The notes beneath the pieces were generated by a model. That model worked only from the letters and a program-made list of their open reading frames with translations. It was not told the DNA's origin and ran no database searches. From Xanthomonas cassavae CFBP 4642 (GTDB taxonomy: Bacteria; Pseudomonadota; Gammaproteobacteria; Xanthomonadales; Xanthomonadaceae): DNA of 12,481 nucleotides. The stretch is taken from assembly GCF_000454545.1 (NCBI RefSeq), contig NZ_CM002139.1:643048-655528 (forward strand), written 5' to 3'. The translations under genes and the position numbers were made by a program. Below are positions 1 to 6,035 of the stretch, one piece after another; positions within the stretch are counted from its first letter, which is position 1; each line of letters starts with the position of its first letter.

Positions 1-56
1 GCTCGCATGGTTGATGGAGCTATTGCCTCAGTGAGGCTCAGTCGGGGGGACTATCT

Positions 57-147
57 GAGGGTTGGCAGGGATTCGTGTAAGAAACCTTTACTGACAACAA
101 GTTAGCTCACTTTTGGCTGTGTTTTACACGAATCCCTGCCAACCCTC
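57..147. repeat. 91-bp element bounded by a perfect 24-bp inverted repeat (MITE-like)
   Basis: The arms at 57-80 and 124-147 are exact reverse complements over 24 bp and enclose 43 bp of AT-richer DNA. The outer ends read GAGGGTTGGCAGGG and the inner ends GTGTAA. A G-rich outer end with a TGTGTAA-like inner end recalls, from memory, the termini of IS256-family insertion sequences. A pair of outward-facing ends this close together would be a MITE or the remnant of a deleted element. The 10 bases on either side do not match, so no target-site duplication is visible. It is too long-looped to be an ordinary terminator. Identity of the parent element is inference. Confidence 0.5.
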
Positions 148-200
148 CAAGAGCGAAAAGACCAAACAGCCGCCGCGATCAACACCAGATCGCGAGCGAT

Positions 201-236
201 AAAAAAAAGCCGGCAGATCGGGCAATCTGCCGGCTT
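201..236 (-). terminator. Strong intrinsic terminator, leftward
   Basis: A perfect 12-bp stem (207-218 with 225-236, core GCCGGCAGAT) has a 6-nt loop and, read on the minus strand, runs straight into eight T residues (A8 at 201-208 on +). This is a textbook rho-independent terminator for leftward transcription. A second 7-bp hairpin (174-180/188-194) lies just beyond it. No gene-sized minus-strand ORF lies immediately to its right, so what it terminates is unclear. Confidence 0.75.
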
Positions 237-265
237 GCCATCACTACCACTTAGAGGGACGGGCA

Positions 266-337
266 ATGACGACGAGCCGCAAGACTACCACGCGCAACCG
301 CGCGCCGGCCATGCCAAAATATCCGCTAACTCACTGA
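266..337 (+). CDS. Possible 23-residue basic small protein or leader peptide
   Basis: An ATG at 266 is preceded by AGAGGGA at 253-259, a good Shine-Dalgarno match about 7 nt away, and opens 23 codons ending in TGA at 335-337. The peptide begins MTTSRKTTTRNRAPAM and ends MPKYPLTH. It is rich in Arg, Lys and Thr, and has no membrane segment. It lies antisense to the candidate small RNA. I recognise no family, and an ORF this short can occur by chance; the ribosome-binding site is the main argument for it. Confidence 0.2.
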   Translation: MTTSRKTTTRNRAPAMPKYPLTH

Positions 338-368
338 TGCAATAGATGAAATCCGATCTTGTGAGCTA

Positions 369-396
369 TTTTTACACGTATGTCGGCTGAACCCAA
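369..396 (-). promoter_or_regulatory. Possible sigma-70 promoter for the candidate small RNA
   Basis: On the minus strand TTGGGT (391-396) and TAAAAA (369-374) are separated by 16 nt, a fair -35/-10 pair that would start transcription near 361, toward the terminator at 201-236. The match is moderate and such AT-rich hexamers can arise by chance. Confidence 0.25.
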
Positions 397-427
397 TTAT
401 GTTGCACGGCAGCATCGGAGCCACGCA

Positions 428-844
428 ATGCTCGACCCACGCATCGAAAAGGTAGACCTGGCGCTTACCGAGATTGCCCAGGAGCCATCGGAAAAGGTGG
501 CGCTGTGGCAATGGGCATGCCGCGAGATGCTGCACGAGACGCTGATCGGCATGCACCAGCTGTCGCATCTGGCCGGCATCGACCGGCAGGTGGCCAATGA
601 CTGGCGCGAGCCGGTGGATGTCATCGCTCCTGCTAAGCCCTACCTGGCCGCGTCGGCACTTGCCGACCGCCGTTTGCCGCAAGTGCTCGACGGCCTGGGC
701 AGCACGCACGACGACAACGACCGCGCCACCCTGTGGCGGTTGCGTTACGCGAGCCTGATCGCCTCGACCCTGCAAGGCATGCAGGCGCTAGCCGAAAAGC
801 ACCGCATCGACCGCCAGGCGATGGCGATCGGGCCGTTGAACTAG
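428..844 (+). CDS. Hypothetical protein, 138 residues, alpha-helical and soluble
   Basis: I do not recognise a family. The ORF is open from an ATG at 380, but the ATG at 428 is preferred because GGAG lies just upstream and the sequence before it is not protein-like. The product starts MLDPRIEKVDLALTEIAQEP and ends RQAMAIGPLN. It has no signal peptide, membrane segment, Cys cluster or obvious catalytic motif. It alternates helix-prone stretches (for example WQWACREMLHETLIGMHQL, then near the C-terminus RLRYASLIASTLQGMQALAE). Third positions are mostly G/C, as in the neighbouring genes, which supports this strand over the long minus-strand frame at 326-775. It stands alone, next to the repeat-rich left segment and convergent with the broken gene at 1138-1439. 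Confidence 0.65.
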   Translation: MLDPRIEKVDLALTEIAQEPSEKVALWQWACREMLHETLIGMHQLSHLAGIDRQVANDWREPVDVIAPAKPYLAASALADRRLPQVLDGLGSTHDDNDRATLWRLRYASLIASTLQGMQALAEKHRIDRQAMAIGPLN

Positions 845-1137
845 CCGATATTTGGTTGCTGCTGCTCGCAGTGTCGACTGCTGGCCCTAGCGCGGTGACG
901 TGGTGGAGGCGTTTCTATCCAACTCAGCGCCACGTGAGTTGAGCACGCGATACAGGCGCAAATCCTGCGCCGCGACTTGATGCGCTTTGCCGGGGCCTGG
1001 TTGCTTTGCCCACAGCAAGCGGCAAGTACATCACCTTAGGTTCTTGTTGCCTATTCGAACCAATGACCGTTTCCGCATGGCAACGCTGTTCTAAGCGAGG
1101 TCCACGCTGATCGGTCAGCGACTGCTTTGCGGGCGGT
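845..1137. other. Intergenic stretch between convergent genes, small hairpins only
   Basis: No convincing gene is visible on either strand. There are several short hairpins: AACTCA/TGAGTT at 921-926/935-940, GGCGCA/TGCGCC at 955-960/966-971, and CGCTGA-TCGG-TCAGCG at 1105-1120. The last lies about 18 nt past the extended end of the broken gene and could act as a weak leftward terminator, although it lacks a T-tract. Confidence 0.4.
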
Positions 1138-1439
1138 TCAATGCCGAACCGCCGCATCTTCCAGATGCCGTCACGCATGCCGCACGATCCAACGCGCCTG
1201 ATCCCAGGGCACCGACAGCAGCGGCAGACAGTGGTAGTAGCTGTCCCGCAGCACACGGTAGAGCTGTGCTTCGGTTGCCCGTGGGTAGGCCAGGTAAATG
1301 TCGTAGCCGGGGGTGAGCAGCCGGGCGTAGTCGGCGAATGCGTAGCCGTCCAGATGCCCCTCGCGTAGACGTCGCGCCAATAGGCGATTTCAGCGTCGAG
1401 ATGGACGCTGCGGCGGGTCAAGACGGATGCGCTGTGCAT
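1138..1439 (-). pseudogene. Frameshifted small hypothetical gene (about 89-100 residues if repaired)
   Basis: Two adjoining minus-strand frames read as one protein. The first starts at an ATG at 1439 (MHSASVLTRRSVHLDAEIAY, then WRDVYAR). The second carries GHLDGYAFADYARLLTPGYD through QARWIVRHA to a TGA at 1171. Restoring one base in the run of four C on the + strand (1357-1360) joins them into YARGHLDGYAF. After the TGA the same frame continues for ten sense codons (RHLEDAAVRH) to a second TGA at 1138, so TGA in place of TGG may be a second lesion. The repaired product would be a small soluble aromatic-rich protein of unknown function. It starts 147 bp downstream of dkgB on the same strand. 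A sequencing error in the homopolymer is the main alternative to true decay. Confidence 0.55.
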
Positions 1440-1585
1440 AGGGAGAATTCCGTGACCGAGACTACCCCCTGTTGGGCCACCGTAGCAGCGGTTGTCGCCT
1501 GCAACCAGCGCACGACGACGAGCGGTCGTCGCGGCGCTGGCTGCGATGCATCGGGCGATGCCGATGCGCGGCAGAAACCAGAACC

Positions 1586-2389
1586 TCAATCCCAGTCGGG
1601 CGCAATCGCCTTCGGGTTGGCCAGGCGGTGCCCGCGGTCGAGTGCGGCAATCTCGCCCATATCCTGCTCGGTCAGCTGTAGCGTCTGCGCCTTCAGGTTG
1701 CTCTCCAGATTCTCGCGCTTGGTCGAGGAGGGAATCACCGAGTACCCCTGCTGCAGTGCCCAGGCCAGCGTGACCTGGGCCGGGGTCGCCGCGTGACGTT
1801 GGGCGATCGCCTGGATCACCGGATCCTTGAGCACTTCGCCGACCGCCAATGTCATGTACGAGGTGACATGGATGCCTTGCTCGCGCAGGAAGTCGGTCAA
1901 GGCACGATTTTGCAGATAGGGATGCACCTCGATCTGGTTGGTGGCAATGGCGTCCGCGCCCAGGATCTCGATCGCCTGCCTGGTCAGGGCGATGGTGAAG
2001 TTGGACAGACCGATCGCGCGGGTCAGGCCCTGTTGCTTGGCCTGCGCCAGCGCTTCCAGATACTCGCGCATGGGCACCTGGTCCTTTGGCGAAGGCCAAT
2101 GGATCAAGGTGAGATCGACATACTCGGTGCCGAGTTTGCGCAGGCTTTCGTGCAGGCTGGGCAGCAAGGCGCCATCGCCGAACTTGTCCACCCAGATCTT
2201 GGTGGTCAGATACAGCTGATCGCGCGCGATGTCGGCGGCTGCGATCGCTTCGCCAACCTGCGCTTCGTTGTCGTAAATCTGCGCTGTATCGACTGCGCGA
2301 TAGCCCAGCTCCAGTGCGTTGCGCACCGAGTCGATGACAACCTGATCCTTGAGACGAAAGGTACCGAGGCCGAATGCGGGGACAGTCAT
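1586..2389 (-). CDS. dkgB: 2,5-didehydrogluconate reductase B (aldo/keto reductase)
   Basis: This cytoplasmic NADPH-dependent aldo/keto reductase reduces 2,5-diketo-D-gluconate and, in E. coli, methylglyoxal and other aldehydes. It has 267 residues, the same length as E. coli DkgB, and is closely similar throughout ([12 protein letters not shown] near the start, [29 protein letters not shown], terminal PDWD). The catalytic tetrad is visible as D34, Y39, K64 and H97; the cofactor-binding [10 protein letters not shown] segment is in the last quarter. The ATG at 2389 is chosen over the upstream in-frame ATG at 2431 because AAAGGA precedes it at normal spacing and family members begin at [11 protein letters not shown]. 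It lies 75 bp downstream of the curA-like gene on the same strand, which suggests co-transcription in carbonyl detoxification. Family and likely orthology are secure; the physiological substrate here is not known. Confidence 0.92.
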   Translation of the reverse strand: MTVPAFGLGTFRLKDQVVIDSVRNALELGYRAVDTAQIYDNEAQVGEAIAAADIARDQLYLTTKIWVDKFGDGALLPSLHESLRKLGTEYVDLTLIHWPSPKDQVPMREYLEALAQAKQQGLTRAIGLSNFTIALTRQAIEILGADAIATNQIEVHPYLQNRALTDFLREQGIHVTSYMTLAVGEVLKDPVIQAIAQRHAATPAQVTLAWALQQGYSVIPSSTKRENLESNLKAQTLQLTEQDMGEIAALDRGHRLANPKAIAPDWD

Positions 2390-2464
2390 TGTGTTCCTTT
2401 GGGAATGGAGAATCGGGAAGGGGAATCGCAAAAGCGACAGTGTGCGAAGTGTTGTGGGGGTCGA

Positions 2465-3493
2465 TCAGTCCAGAGCGACGACGGCCTTGCCGAAGTTCTT
2501 GCCGCGCAATACGTCGATCAGGCCTTGCGGAGCGCTGTCCAGGCCATGCAGCACGTGCTCGCGGTGCTGGATCTTGCCCTCGCGTAGCCACTGGCCCACC
2601 TCGTGCAGGAAGGCCGGCATCAGGCGGATGAAATCGTGCTGGATGAAGCCGCGCACGGTCAGGCGCTTGCGCAGGATCAGGCCCATGAACTCCGGCAGGC
2701 GATCCGGGCCCGGCAGTATCTGGCCACGGCTGTTGTAGGTGGCGACCATGCCGCAGATCGGCAGGCGTGCGAAGTCGTTGAGTTGCGGCAGCACCGCATC
2801 GAACACCTTGCCGCCGACATTCTCGAAGTAGATGTCGATGCCGTCAGGCGTGGCCGCGCGCAGCTGCTCGGCGAAGTCGTTTGCGCGGTGATCCAGCGCC
2901 ACATCCACCTTCAGCGATTCGCGCAGATAACGCACCTTGTCCTGGCCACCGGCAATGGCCACCACGCGCAGGCCTTGCAGCCGTGCCAGCTGTGTCACCG
3001 TTGCGCCGACCGGCCCGCTGGCTGCGGCCACCACCAGCGTTTCGCCGGCCTGTGGCCTGCCGATCTCGTGCAGGCCGGCATACGCGGTGAAGCCGGGCAT
3101 GCCGTACACGCCGAGCGCGGTGCTCAACGGAAGGCTGTCGTCCTTGGGCAGCTTGCGCAGCGGTGTGGTGGGGGAAAGCAGCGTATGGGTCTGCCAGCCG
3201 CCCGGCAGTACCAGCAGATCGCCGGGCTGATACTCGGCGTGATGCGATTGAATGACTTCGCCAATGGTGCCGCCTTCCATCACTGCATCGATGGCCACCG
3301 GTGCAGCGTAGGACGGGCCGTCATCCATGCGCCCGCGCATGTACGGATCCAGCGACAGAAAGCGGTTGCGGACCAGGACCTGGTCGTGCCCGGTGGGCGG
3401 CAGGCTGATCTCTTCGATGCGGAAGTTGTCTGCGTCGGGTTCGCCCTGCGGGCGCGAGGCCAGCACGACGCGGCGATTGGTGATCGATGACAT
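2465..3493 (-). CDS. curA: NADPH-dependent medium-chain reductase, CurA / leukotriene B4 12-hydroxydehydrogenase type
   Basis: This is a zinc-independent MDR-family enzyme that uses NADPH to reduce the C=C bond of alpha,beta-unsaturated ketones and aldehydes (curcumin in E. coli CurA). It has 342 residues, the usual size (about 345). The substrate-domain motif LSLDPYMRGRM is at 46-56, GMPGFTAYAGL at 131-141, and the Rossmann dinucleotide-binding loop AASGPVGA at 157-164. The C-terminal half has YFENVGGKVFDAVLPQLN. Zinc-ligand cysteines of alcohol dehydrogenases are absent, as expected. The start at 3493 (MSSITNRRVVL) is preferred over the upstream ATG at 3541 because GAGGA sits about 8 nt before it. 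It lies between two aldo/keto reductases on the same strand. The symbol is by family resemblance; natural substrates may differ. Confidence 0.88.
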   Translation of the reverse strand: MSSITNRRVVLASRPQGEPDADNFRIEEISLPPTGHDQVLVRNRFLSLDPYMRGRMDDGPSYAAPVAIDAVMEGGTIGEVIQSHHAEYQPGDLLVLPGGWQTHTLLSPTTPLRKLPKDDSLPLSTALGVYGMPGFTAYAGLHEIGRPQAGETLVVAAASGPVGATVTQLARLQGLRVVAIAGGQDKVRYLRESLKVDVALDHRANDFAEQLRAATPDGIDIYFENVGGKVFDAVLPQLNDFARLPICGMVATYNSRGQILPGPDRLPEFMGLILRKRLTVRGFIQHDFIRLMPAFLHEVGQWLREGKIQHREHVLHGLDSAPQGLIDVLRGKNFGKAVVALD

Positions 3494-3586
3494 GGGGGAG
3501 TTCCTCGCAACGGGGCCGCGCGAGCGCGGCCATGGGAGCACAGCCGCGGGGCGACTGCGCGAGGGAGTACGTGATAACGCGGTGCG

Positions 3587-4564
3587 TTATGCCGCCGGTT
3601 CCGGTTCCGGTTCCGGCGCGCTGGCGCTGTCCAGCTGTGCGATCTGCTCGGCGCTGAGCGCCAGCTGCGCGGCCGCCAGCACGTCGTGCAGCTGGTCCAC
3701 GCTGGTGGCGCTGACGATCGGTGCAGTCAGCCCCGGGCGTGCGATTAGCCAGGCCAGCGCGATCTGCGCCGGCGTTGCGCGGTGGCTGGCCGCCAGGTCG
3801 TCCAGTGCCTGCAGGATGCGCAGGCCGCGCGGGTTGACGTATTGCCTGACCACCGACGCACCGCGCGCACTGCTCTTGCCGGCGTCGTCGGCGCTGCGGT
3901 ACTTGCCGGTCAGAAAGCCGCTGGCCAGCGAGTAGTAACTGATCACGCCCAGCTCGCGTTCGCGTACCAGCGGTTCCAGCTCGGCCTCAAAGCTGGCGCG
4001 GTCGTAGAGGTTGTATTCCGGCTGCAGGCTTTCGTAGCGCGGCAGCGTGTACTGTTCGGAGATGTCCAGCGCATCGCGCAGGCGTGCGGCACTGTAATTG
4101 GATGCGCCGATCGCGCGCACCTTGCCTTGTTCGATCAGGCGTCCGAATGCGGCCAGCGTGGCTTCCAGCGGAATCGATTCGTCGTCCTCGTGGGCCTGGT
4201 ACAGATCGATCACATCGGTCTGCAGGCGCGTCAGCGAATCCTCCACGGCGGCGGCGATGTTGTCTGGCGACAGCCCGGGGTGTTCGCTCCATTTGGCCAC
4301 CTTGGTGGCGATCAGCACCTTGTCGCGCTTGCCGCTGCGTGCGAGCCAGCGCCCGATGATGGTTTCCGACTCGCCACCGCGGTTGCCGGGCACCCAACCG
4401 GAGTAGGCATCGGCAGTGTCGATCAGATTGAAGCCGGCATCGACGAAGGCGTCCAGCAACGCGAACGAGGTCGCCTCATCGGCGCTCCAGCCGAACACAT
4501 TGCCACCCAAGACGATGGGGTGAACCTGCAGGCCGGAGCGGCCCAGTGCGCGGGGGTGAGTCAT
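3587..4564 (-). CDS. Aldo/keto reductase, 325 residues
   Basis: This is a TIM-barrel NADPH-dependent oxidoreductase of the larger aldo/keto reductase branch related to YajO/Tas and potassium-channel beta subunits. Counting from the ATG at 4564, the tetrad is D49, Y54, K88 and H125, in the contexts NLIDTADAYS, LIATKVAKW and LYQAHEDDE; SNYSAARLRDA and PEYNLYDR are also typical. An in-frame GTG at 4567 overlaps the start region, but the ATG gives 8-nt spacing from AGGAG. The protein ends in an unusual acidic Pro-Glu tail (APEPEPEPAA) made by a hexanucleotide repeat. It is the first gene of the leftward oxidoreductase run, divergent from the exported methyltransferase-like gene. The GG.SETIIG.WL segment fits this branch. 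The substrate cannot be told from sequence, so no symbol is assigned. Confidence 0.9.
   Translation of the reverse strand: MTHPRALGRSGLQVHPIVLGGNVFGWSADEATSFALLDAFVDAGFNLIDTADAYSGWVPGNRGGESETIIGRWLARSGKRDKVLIATKVAKWSEHPGLSPDNIAAAVEDSLTRLQTDVIDLYQAHEDDESIPLEATLAAFGRLIEQGKVRAIGASNYSAARLRDALDISEQYTLPRYESLQPEYNLYDRASFEAELEPLVRERELGVISYYSLASGFLTGKYRSADDAGKSSARGASVVRQYVNPRGLRILQALDDLAASHRATPAQIALAWLIARPGLTAPIVSATSVDQLHDVLAAAQLALSAEQIAQLDSASAPEPEPEPAA
3595..3616. repeat. CCGGTT hexanucleotide microsatellite in the 3' end of the aldo/keto reductase gene
   Basis: Three complete CCGGTT units plus CCGG lie in tandem, read on the minus strand as alternating Pro and Glu codons. The unit length keeps the frame, so unit gain or loss would only change the length of the C-terminal acidic tail. 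Confidence 0.8.
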
Positions 4565-4796
4565 CACGGATGCTCCTGATTCGAACTGCCGACAGGATAG
4601 TCATGCGTACCGATGATGCGTGTGACATCGATGTGGATTCAGCGTTCCGCCGATCGCACCGGCCGGCTCACAGGATTTGAACAACTCGGCGATTGCGGCA
4701 GCAAGCATGGGTGACGAGCGCTGCGATTCGGGCACATGGCAGGCCCTGGGCCGCATGCTAGGCTCGCGCTACTTTTACCCGGAAGAGGGCGCTGCG
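4565..4796. promoter_or_regulatory. Divergent promoter region with palindromes
   Basis: These 232 bp must carry the promoters of both the leftward oxidoreductase run and the rightward methyltransferase-like gene. A perfect 10-bp palindrome ACATCGATGT lies at 4625-4634 and overlaps a second dyad, CGATG/CATCG (4611-4615/4626-4630), a plausible operator. AGGATA at 4594-4599 reads TATCCT on the minus strand, a weak -10 candidate. I see no convincing -35 for either direction, and no regulator gene adjoins. Confidence 0.3.
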
Positions 4797-5651
4797 ATGA
4801 TCCGCAACAAGCTGGCCTGTGCGTGTGTGATGAGTGTCGTGGTGGCGATGAGTGCGCCAGTGGCGATGGCGATGAAGCCGGCCGACAGCGCCAGCCTGCC
4901 GGCGCCGGATATCGCGCTGCAGGCCGCCATCAACGGCAACTGGCGCGACCGCGTGTACGTGCAGCGCGACCAGTATCGCCACCCCGGTCAGACCCTGGCG
5001 TTATTCGGCATCAAGCCCACCCAGACCGTTATCGAGATCACCCCCGGCGGCGGCTGGTACTCGGAAATCCTGGCGCCTTACCTGCGCGAGAAGGGCAAGT
5101 ACGTGGCAGCGGTGGTCGATCCGGCATCCGCTGCCGAAGGCCGCGCGCGCGACTATGCTCAGCGTGCCCGCGACGAGCTGGAAAAGAAGTTCCAGGCCAA
5201 GCCCGACATCTATGGCAAGCCGGCGTTCGTGTTGTATGCACCCAAGTCGCCGTCGTTCGGCGTGGACAACTCGGCCGACCTGGTACTGACCTTCCGCAAT
5301 GTGCATAACTGGCGCATGGCCGGCACTGCCGAGGCGATGTTTGCCGGCTTCTACAAGGTGCTCAAGCCCGGCGGCGTGCTGGGCGTGGTCGAGCATCGCG
5401 CCAAGGCCGATGTGCCGGCCGATGACAAGAGCGGTTACGTGGGCCAGGCGCAGGTGATTGCGATGGCCGAAGCGGCCGGCTTCAAGCTGGCCGGCAAGAG
5501 CGAGCTTAACGCCAATCCGCGCGACACCAAGGATTATCCCGGTGGCGTGTGGACGCTGCCGCCGAGCAACAGCCACGATGCCGCCGACGATGCCAAGTAC
5601 AAGGCGATCGGCGAAAGCGACCGCATGACATTGAAGTTCGTCAAGCAGTGA
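4797..5651 (+). CDS. Exported protein with class I SAM-dependent methyltransferase fold
   Basis: The 284-residue product begins with a Sec signal peptide (MIRNK, hydrophobic to about residue 24, likely cleaved after VAMA at 25). The mature part has a methyltransferase core: SAM-loop motif I VIEITPGGGWYSEIL at 78-92, an acidic D108 after strand 2, DLVLTFRNVHNW at 161-172, and LKPGGVLGVVEHR at 189-201. Family members are usually called predicted methyltransferases with a leader peptide; I know of no proven substrate. An in-frame TTG at 4677 would add 40 residues, but the ATG at 4797 is preferred because a proper signal peptide starts there and GAAGAGG lies upstream. It is transcribed alone, divergent from the oxidoreductase run, with a terminator 9 bp after the stop. 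The fold is confident; the activity in the periplasm, where SAM is not expected, is open. Confidence 0.85.
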   Translation: MIRNKLACACVMSVVVAMSAPVAMAMKPADSASLPAPDIALQAAINGNWRDRVYVQRDQYRHPGQTLALFGIKPTQTVIEITPGGGWYSEILAPYLREKGKYVAAVVDPASAAEGRARDYAQRARDELEKKFQAKPDIYGKPAFVLYAPKSPSFGVDNSADLVLTFRNVHNWRMAGTAEAMFAGFYKVLKPGGVLGVVEHRAKADVPADDKSGYVGQAQVIAMAEAAGFKLAGKSELNANPRDTKDYPGGVWTLPPSNSHDAADDAKYKAIGESDRMTLKFVKQ

Positions 5652-5659
5652 TCGCCCAG

Positions 5660-5698
5660 CCTGCATGCCGGCGCAGGTTGCGATGGCATGCAGGTTTT
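5660..5698 (+). terminator. Intrinsic terminator after the methyltransferase-like gene
   Basis: A perfect 10-bp stem CCTGCATGCC/GGCATGCAGG (5660-5669/5685-5694) with a 15-nt loop is followed by TTTT at 5695-5698. It starts 9 nt past the stop codon of the upstream gene. The T-run is short but the placement is right. Confidence 0.65.
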
Positions 5699-6035
5699 GG
5701 CGCAGTGGCGTCTTGGTCGTTGTGCTGTCGCTGTAGACCCTGAGGTAGCGACCGAAAACAGAGGACGTTCATCGCGTTTCGCTCAAGCGTCCGCCCATGG
5801 CGGCGTGGTGGGCATAGTAATGAGGGGATGATGGCGTTCGGCAGGGTGCAGGTATCTGCTTGAGCGTCGTGCGCGCCGCCGCGCCGCCCGCATGGGCGCT
5901 TGGACGCTGCAGGGCCGGCACTCGCAGCCAGTCATCTGGGTATGTCGCGGCTGCGCCAGGCGGTGCAGGAACTGGCGATCGATCCACACGCGAGTGCTTC
6001 ACCGCCGCCTGCGGTGCTTTCGAAACGGAATCTCC
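5699..6035. other. Non-coding stretch upstream of rluE
   Basis: No gene is supported in these 337 bp. They hold a 6-bp hairpin GTCGCT/AGCGAC (5727-5732/5747-5752) and a 9-bp inverted repeat CGCTCAAGC/GCTTGAGCG (5780-5788/5858-5866). The frame that extends rluE upstream to 5892 encodes a Cys/Arg-rich segment without family resemblance, so it is taken as untranslated leader. The promoter of rluE should be here but I cannot point to it. Confidence 0.4.

Larger units (their letters stand above)
201..361 (-). ncRNA. Candidate small RNA ending at the 201-236 terminator
   Basis: The strong leftward terminator needs a transcript. The minus strand between about 361 and 236 holds only a 27-codon ORF that begins at an ATG with no Shine-Dalgarno sequence, so an untranslated RNA of about 160 nt is a reasonable reading. 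A promoter-like sequence sits at the right distance (369-396). I do not recognise the sequence as a named sRNA family. The terminator is seen; the RNA itself is inferred. Confidence 0.25.

Noticed and set aside
1..104. Open plus-strand frame from the window edge (ending TAG at 103-105) as the tail of a gene
   Set aside because: About 34 codons with no family resemblance, and it runs through one arm of the inverted repeat; cannot be supported.
326..775. Minus-strand frame opposite the hypothetical gene
   Set aside because: The opposite strand has the better start, ribosome-binding site and codon bias; this product looks like a GC-rich shadow.
924..2591. Long minus-strand frame of 555 codons across dkgB
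   Set aside because: It is the off-frame shadow of dkgB and the broken gene; its product is low-complexity Arg/Gly/Pro sequence. Only its MHSASVLTRR...DVYAR part is real, as the front of the broken gene.
3574..3590. ATAACGC-GGT-GCGTTAT hairpin at the end of the aldo/keto reductase gene as a terminator
   Set aside because: The stem is only 7 bp, overlaps the stop codon and has no T-run on the minus strand; it would also split a probable operon.
4739..4760. TGGCAGGCCCTGGGC as a sigma-54 promoter
   Set aside because: The GC element of the -12 box (TTGC) is absent at the required spacing.
4677..4796. TTG start adding 40 residues to the exported methyltransferase-like protein
   Set aside because: It would bury a canonical signal peptide; the ATG at 4797 has a purine-rich site upstream.
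5892..6035. Upstream extension of rluE
   Set aside because: The added residues have no similarity to RluE and the family start matches the ATG at 6036.
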